DNA from: Bryoerythrophyllum caledonicum
Lineage: Eukaryota; Streptophyta; Bryopsida; Pottiales; Pottiaceae
Assembly (NCBI GenBank): GCA_963971425.1
Contig: OZ020518.1
Coordinates: 4,538,263 to 4,602,262 of the forward strand
Length of the DNA stretch: 64,000 bases
Direction of reading: 5' to 3'
The notes under the pieces are model-generated. The model saw only the letters and a list, made by a program, of their open reading frames with translations. It ran no database searches and was not told the origin of the DNA. The stretch's first letter is position 1; each line of letters begins with the position of its first letter. Position numbers and translations under genes: made by a program. Of the stretch, positions 58,229 through 64,000 are shown piece after piece.

Positions 58229-59482
58229 ATGGCGGGGGTTGTGAGGGACGCGACCGCGAAGGCGGACTTGGATGATGCGGTGAAGAAGCCGGGGAGTTTG
58301 GTGGTGGTGCACTTCTGGGCTTCGTGGTGCGAGCCGTCGCTGGCCATCGAGCCGCTGTTCGCGCAGCTCGCCGCCGAAACGCCTCAAGCGCAGTTCTTCC
58401 GTGTACGCGACGCTCGATTCCCATCGCTCCTTGCGCCGGTCTAGCTCAGGAACCCTGAACCTGTCTCTTCTGTTCGCGCAGGTGGAGGCCGAGGAGCAGT
58501 CCGACATCTCGGACGAGTACGAGATCGCCGCCGTGCCCCTCTTCCTCTGGATCAAGGTACGCCACTTGCACGTCTTCTGTGTTTCAAGTTTGGAGAGCAC
58601 AGTTTGTCAATGCCTTCGTGTTGTCTCTTGTACATTCATGTGTGCAGTCTTTGTGTTGGTTTCTTGTTATCTAGACACGGCCTTGCTTGTTGTCAGGATG
58701 GAGCGGTCGTGGACAAGATGCAAGGCGCGAACGCTCCGGACCTGGCCAAGAAGGTGGCCAAGTGGGCAGAAGAAGCCGCTAGTGGAAAGGACGTTTCCAG
58801 CGGAGCGAAGAAAGAGGCGGCGCCTGTTGCCGCTGCTGCAGCAGCTCCGGCAGCGGAAGTGGAGACAGGGAAGCTGCGCGAGCTCGTGAACTCGCACGAG
58901 GTGATGCTGTTCATGAAGGGGTCTCCGGAGGAGCCGCGCTGCGGGTTCAGCCGCAAGGTGGTGAACGTGCTACAAGACCAGGGCGTGGCGTTCGGCAGCT
59001 TCGACATCCTTAGCGACGAGGCGGTGCGGCAGGGCATGAAAGCCTACTCCAACTGGCCCACGTTCCCGCAGCTCTACGTCGCGGGCGAGCTTCTCGGCGG
59101 CTGCGACATCGTTCTGGAGATGAACGAGAGCGGCGAGCTCAAGGAGGTTTTTGCTGAGAAGGGAATTCTCCCGACAGAGAACCTGGAGACGCGCCTGAAG
59201 AAGGTCATCAACCAGTCCACCACCATGCTGTTCATGAAGGGAACTCCGGACGCGCCGCGCTGCGGCTTCAGCACCAAGGTGGTGAACGCGCTCAAGGAAG
59301 TAGGGGTCGAGTTCGGCAGCTTCAACATCCTGGAGGACGAGGAGGTGCGCCAGGGCCTCAAGACGTTCTCCAACTGGCCCACGTACCCCCAGCTCTACTA
59401 CAAGGGCGAGCTCCTCGGCGGCTGCGACATCGTCTTGGAAATGAAAGCCAATGGAGAGCTCAAGGAGGCTCTCAGCGAGTGA
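58229..59482 (+). CDS. GRXS17: Monothiol glutaredoxin GRXS17/PICOT type (Trx-Grx-Grx), 3 exons
   Basis: Exons 58229-58402, 58482-58556 and 58697-59482 join in phase to give 344 residues. A thioredoxin-like domain (about 1-108) has a WCEPS active site (33-37) in place of WCxxC. A lysine- and alanine-rich linker (about 104-140) leads to two monothiol glutaredoxin domains with CGFS at 165-168 and 272-275, each followed by SNWP(T)xPQLY and GGCDIVLEM. Family role: cytosolic/nuclear iron-sulphur cluster binding as glutathione-bridged dimers, and iron and redox homeostasis. Angiosperm GRXS17 has three Grx domains; two, as here, is the arrangement in animals (GLRX3) and many algae and fungi. ATG 58229 matches the family N-terminus; an in-frame ATG at 58166 would add an unsupported extension. 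It converges on the SAXO-like gene. Confidence 0.96.
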
Positions 59483-59504
59483 ATCACAATTAGAAATCAA
59501 CTTT

Positions 59505-59778
59505 CCTAGGTAGAGCTCTCCACGAACATCTTCTGACGTCGTGAAGCTCATTTTTGGGGGTAAATTGTACTTAACCTTTAGAAATACAAATTGTTCTTCG
59601 AGACTCGTTTTTTGTCGGTGAATTCAAGCCTTTTCGGTGAATTCAGCAGGCATGCCTTCCTAGGTAGAGGTTTAACGATCAGAACATCTTCTGCGTCGTG
59701 GAGCTCATTCTTTATAGTAAACTGCACCTAACTTTAGAAATTCACATTCTACTTCGACACTCGTGTTTTGTCGGTGAA
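59505..59778 (+). repeat. Direct duplication in the GRXS17 3' region
   Basis: Two ~120-bp copies (59505-59622, 59659-59778) share CCTAGGTAGAG, CATCTTCTG.CGTCGTG, TAAA.TGCAC/TACTTAAC and TTTTGTCGGTGAA, spaced 154 bp. They start 22 bp after the stop codon, so are likely in the 3'UTR. Confidence 0.8.
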
Positions 59779-60171
59779 ACTGATCTCCTTACACAGTATC
59801 TTCTGCAGATTGTTGATAGCTTCAAAATACTGACGAAGACGTAGCTGTTCAGATCGTAAGTCAGCAACTGAATCAATTAGTGGTTAAATATCTTCTGTGC
59901 AATTGTCATATCTAAAATGAGTTAGCATTTTCAAGGTCTTTCAGTGGGCAGGTTCACAGCTGTTCACTCCATTTTGTACCTGAGTTTATGACTGTCAAAT
60001 TACCAAGGTCGTGATGGTTTAGCATAACATTCATTACCGTGGTCCTTTCTAATGGACAACATGATTGAGTTGTTCTTGTGATGCTCTTTCTGCTACAGAT
60101 CATCGTTGAGCACAAGAAAGAAGCGGTGGAGTTGGTAGTTTTCTGTAGCTTTTGGTAGAGCCCTTGTCTTG
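59779..60171. other. Convergent intergenic gap between GRXS17 and SAXO-like genes
   Basis: Tail-to-tail spacing of 689 bp from stop to stop, of which this is the unique part. No coding sequence or repeat is recognised; both 3'UTRs and polyadenylation signals should fall here. Confidence 0.5.
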
Positions 60172-61607
60172 TCATGGGTAGCATTGGTGGTGACTGACAG
60201 TGCTGGTAGGCATGGGCCGCTTCATGACGGGGCACATGGTCTTGTCCTTGTTCGGCGGCATCCGGAACTTCTCCCCGTATGTCGTTACGCCCTCCAGCGG
60301 CTCCACCTTAGCGCCCCACCTGATAGGCTTCACCGTCCTCGCACTATCCGACGGCCCCTGATTGTAGTAGTAGTCCCCATACGTCGTCCTGCCGTCGAGG
60401 TCCGCTCCCTTGATGTTCACAACTCTAACATCCTCTTCTTTCGTCTTGTAAGGTTTCATCCCGGGCGTGGTCGGGTCGCAGACCTCGCAGAGGGACTGCT
60501 TGGGCGGGAAGAGCTCCGGCTTCCGCCGCATCTGCTTAGGTTCCTTGAAGTTCGTCGTGTAGGTGGTCCTGTCGTCGAACTCTGCCTTCACTGGGACGAA
60601 CCCCGGGGGCTTGAACGAGGTCCGGGGCTCGGATTGCCACTTCTGGTAGCAGTCCATGTAGACTGTGTGACCGTAGAATGTCGGTCCCACCTTGTGGGAC
60701 GTCTTTGGGTTCCACAGCTTCGCCGGAAACACGGGCTTCTTGTCAAACAACTCGGTGTAGTCTGTGTGGAGAGGCCTATTCTCATGAAACTTAGATCACT
60801 ACATCCCAGATGCACAGCAGCTGAATCTCTTCACAAGGTATGTTTCTTGCTACTAGAGTTATTTGTAGCGTCTCAACGAGATAGCTCCTCTCTTGATTTA
60901 CAATACTACTCTGTCCTCATCCTTGATAGCTATTACATCACTGGAAGAGCTTGGTGGTCTCTCAACTAGATTCCTTCAACTACGTGTGGATAGTTAGTGT
61001 GTCTTGTATGATCGAAGCGGACAAGCTGCATAGTTTGGGAGGGAGCTTACGTGGGATAGTAGTTGCCCATAGGGTAGCACCCGGGGAGACTCGTCATGTC
61101 TTTCATTTTCCTGGCGGTTCCCGAGCGCATCTGATAGAATCTGTCGTTGTACTCGGTGGTGCCTTGCATTCGGATGTCCTTTCCTGTGATGTTGAGCGGC
61201 TGGAACTTGGAGGATCCCCCCGGCACGCACTTGTGCGTTCCACAGGTGCATGTCGTGCACACGCACGGGTGCGCACCCTACATGTAAATTCGGTACAATT
61301 CTCAAACTTTCACCCCCTCTTTTCGTATACTACTTCTCTTTCCTCACTCTTAATAGGTATTAGATCCATAGAAAGAGCTTGGTGGTCTCTAAAGTCAAGG
61401 AGAGGTCATGTTCATGGTAGCCACCTTCTTCCTCTTGGAGCTGATTACAGCTGATTTGGTTTTTTCAGATTTAAAAGAAGAGGTCAAAACTCATGGTACT
61501 CTTGCCTCACTTTGTGAATGATGGTCACTTACCAGGAGATCGAGGCAGCTTGGTGCTGCTGGAGGCTCCGGTTTTGGACATGATCCTGGGTCAAATTTCG
61601 GAGCCAT
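60172..61607 (-). CDS. SAXO: SAXO-like stabiliser of axonemal microtubules, 3 exons
   Basis: Exons 61607-61533, 61277-61051 and 60775-60172 give 301 residues. Exon 2 has the SAXO N-terminal cysteine motif CTTCTCGTHKC (32-42). Spaced repeats of the SAXO Mn type follow: TTEYNDRF, TDYTELF, TTYTTNF, TTYGDYY and TTYGEKF, each with lysine/proline-rich text, as in this microtubule-binding family. Known role: binding and stabilising doublet microtubules in cilia and flagella. In a plant this implies motile sperm. The exon 2 donor (CCCAC/GTAAGC) is good. The exon 3 acceptor (GAATAG/GCC) was chosen because it is the only one restoring the frame, and its pyrimidine tract is weak. Upstream TTTCATGAGAAT would be in frame only without the 2-nt phase. 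Both introns carry the shared intron repeat. Confidence 0.85.
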
Positions 61608-63880
61608 TGTTTGATCACGAACTCAGAAACTCAGGCTAATTTGAGGTTCCGCTTCTATCTTTTCTTGCAGATTGATATGACTATGAATTCCCCGATGAGT
61701 GATGGAAAACGAAAGAGAGAACAGGGTCGTCACATGGTCAAAGATTGGAAGGTGAAGCTCGAACTTGATGCCTGTCTTTCATTGATTCACACGTTCTGAG
61801 TTTTTTACTTTTGTTTGCTGCCTCTTGCATGCCTGTAAAACCTTTTCATGGAAATGTGCTTACTAATACTCAGATCGTATTGGGAAAGTGACCCACTTGT
61901 TCGGCGCCAGAGCACTTGTTCACATCTCGCGACGCAGAAGGTCAGTCTCTTCATATCTTGACCAAATACTAGGTGACTGTTCCTGGCCTTGAGCTCAAGT
62001 TTCAACCTCAAAATTCATCAGCACCATATCGACTCTACTATCTGCAAGATTCATGCCATCTTTAACACCGGCCAAGTTATATCATGTCTTTGGTTTCTTT
62101 GTTTATTTCTCTAATATGTTCAAAGGAATCAGACGTTTGTGTTTCCAGAAAAGACAAGTTTCTCTTCATTTTGGACTGAAGAGTATTCATAACATTCTAG
62201 GGCAGAGCCTATGGCCGTGGCATCAATCCCAACTTCCATACCACTGTGTGCACTATTTCTTTATTAAATATAGGTGGAATTTTTATTTTTATTTTTTTCA
62301 TGTATGAGAGCAAATGTCTTGCTTGTGTCACAAAAATTGCAGAATTTTTGGTGAAAGTTTGTAATTATTGTAGTCTTCTGAAGAAAAAGTGAAGAAAACT
62401 CATATCAAATACAAAATATGCTTTAAAATTCTGAAAGACTTACCAAAGGTGTACATGACAGTGCCAAAACTTGGGGTGCAGAAGAAACTTCCGTGTTCAG
62501 CTAAAATTAGTAAATCGGTCAACCATGGTTATAAGCCCAAAGTTCAAATTGCAATCAATTATTCAATTTCATGTATTTTTCAAATTTTTAAGCTGGGATG
62601 GAAACAAGACTTCATAAGCTTCGTTTCATTAGTTGGAATCACATTAAAAAAGTATCATTTGAATGGCTCAAATTCAGATTTAGAGCTAAATGCTAGAAGT
62701 TTTTGAAATATAGTACATTGGGATGCATGTCACAAAGATTTTCTTCTCTACATAAAACATGACTACCTCAACAAGGCAAGTTTCATCATCATCTACTACT
62801 TATAAATTCAATATACTCTCTAAAAAAGAATTGGATGATAAGATATCATTCACATTGATTATCATTCCCAAATTGTCATCCAAGAAGCCAATTCCCGGCT
62901 CCTCTGACGTTCTAGGGATACAGCCTAACGTCCACTTTTAGGTTGTTCGGGCATGCTAACCTCTGAAGCAAGCACTACAGGCCACCTCCAAGGAAATTTT
63001 GGAGGCGGAGTAAAATGAACATCTGCTAGAAACGGGGCTAACAAAATTGATGCGCCACTGGCAAACTATAGTGGCTTTTGTGAAGTGGGTTCACAATGAA
63101 TGTACCCTCTGTGTAAATGATGTTCTGCATTACCTATTACACTTGTAGATTCTCTTAGACCTTGTGAGCTCGTAGGCCTTACAGACGTAATTTCTCTTCT
63201 AATGGGTCAAGCTCACTTTTTGTTTATTCTTTTGCTCGCCACTTGCTTCAGCCTCTTTGCATTTGGTTCTAATAGTTTTATCTTCATTTAGAAATTATTC
63301 TCATAGAAAGATCTTCAAAGGAAGGCCGCTCTAGCACTACTTCTAAAATGTTAGGTTTGAAATGTCAAGTTTCCTTGTGATTTTATATGAATTGGTTTTT
63401 TGCCCTACATAAGGTATACCCCCATGACCGCCATGTCACGAGATGTGGCATCGAGGACCGCACCACATTGCGTAGTGTTAGCGTAGATTAGATAGTTCTA
63501 ATTTGCGATTGTTAGTGACGTGCGTTTGCCAAATCACATCCCTCAATGGATGTATTTCATCTGTTGGGATTTTGCATATATGTACATAGCGGTGCATATG
63601 CGCTTGACTTGATGTCTTTGTCAAGTCAAGCGTTGTGAGTGCATTTAGAGAGTGACTAGTCAATTCCTTGCTTGTAAGTGATGGTTTATCATTATTAAAG
63701 GCTCCTTATTCACTGTTTTCGCTTGCACTTGTTGACTCTCCCCTTGTAGAGTGCAAGACGCTTACTATTTTAGTGATACACTACATTCTCATTTGAGGGT
63801 GTGCTTAGCATAGTTGTATTTGGCTATGTTTTTTTGTTTATTTACGTTGGTTGTGATTCTTGATCTATTGTGTTTAGCGA
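61608..63880. other. SAXO-like gene 5' flank and repeat DNA
   Basis: 61608-62060 is upstream of the SAXO-like ATG; a plus-strand frame (to 61799) after a TTTCTTGCAG acceptor-like site reads MNSPMSDGKRKREQGRHMVK and could be a short exon, unproven. 62300-62705 is an inverted fragment of MITE family C. 63045-63170 is the dispersed repeat with CTCTGTGTAAATGATGTTCT. Confidence 0.35.
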
Positions 63881-63889
63881 TCTTCCTTT

Positions 63890-64000
63890 ACACAACACCC
63901 ACATTTTTATCACTGCCACTCTACATTTGATCCCAATTCCACCCCATTTCCACCCATTCACTCGTTGTCATCTCCAAATTAAGGCTTATTATTGGTCAAG
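63890..64000 (+). mobile_element. Tourist-like MITE, family H, cut by the window edge
   Basis: CCCATTTCCACCCATTCACT to CTTATTATTGGTCAAG matches positions about 24010-24070 of the complete copy. Confidence 0.5.

Noticed and set aside
57597-58600. Several 80-210 codon ORFs on both strands upstream of and across GRXS17 exons 1-2
   Set aside because: Overlapping in multiple frames, low-complexity Pro/Arg/Ala composition, no homology recognised; explained by GC-rich DNA.
58970-59551. 193-codon minus-strand ORF opposite GRXS17 exon 3
   Set aside because: Mirror of a conserved coding exon.
60169-60969. 266-codon plus-strand ORF opposite SAXO-like exon 3
   Set aside because: The minus-strand reading carries the family motifs; this is its shadow and runs on into the intron.

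Overview
This is a plant nuclear window. Three well-supported genes have GT-AG introns and land-plant-type protein families, and there are plant-type transposons, telomere-like CCCTAAA boxes and no prokaryotic operons. One gene encodes a SAXO-like axoneme protein, so the species probably makes flagellate sperm: a bryophyte, lycophyte, fern or charophyte alga rather than a flowering plant. I cannot name the species. Coding exons are GC-rich and the space between them is AT-rich and dense with small transposons.

Layout. 1-9.9 kb is repeat-filled: TTAA-flanked elements, a broken DEAH-helicase fragment, a broken methyltransferase-like fragment and three short Helitrons. At 10.3-14.4 kb (+) lies a ten-exon gene for an NDUFAF6-like complex I assembly factor, none of whose exons is long enough to stand out as an ORF. 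14.4-18.9 kb is repeats. At 19.0-22.4 kb (-) is a seven-exon receptor-like kinase with an intact RD kinase domain; a tandem repeat lies just past its 3' end, and a ~315-bp tandem array broken by two nested MITEs (22.7-25.2 kb) begins about 400 bp upstream of its start. 25-51 kb holds almost no genes. It is a graveyard of TTAA-flanked MITEs, one of which is split by a 4.4-kb element with 30-bp perfect terminal inverted repeats and a GATA duplication. 51.2-52.3 kb (-) may hold a small unidentified gene with an organelle-like leader, followed by a dead Tc1-like transposon (52.7-53.9 kb). 56.7-57.6 kb has two adjoining TAA-flanked MITEs. At 58.2-59.5 kb (+) is a three-exon GRXS17/PICOT-type glutaredoxin, and at 60.2-61.6 kb (-) the convergent SAXO-like gene. 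62-64 kb is repeats again.

The genes do not form an obvious pathway. They do share repeat history: one short repeat occurs in introns of the NDUFAF6-like, kinase and SAXO-like genes, and one foldback MITE family sits in introns of the first two. The most unusual parts are the 4.4-kb TIR element (26762-31169), the TTAA-targeting MITEs, the tandem Helitrons and the MITE-riddled tandem array upstream of the kinase. All gene models are read by eye from splice-site phase and family conservation; no search or transcript evidence was available.
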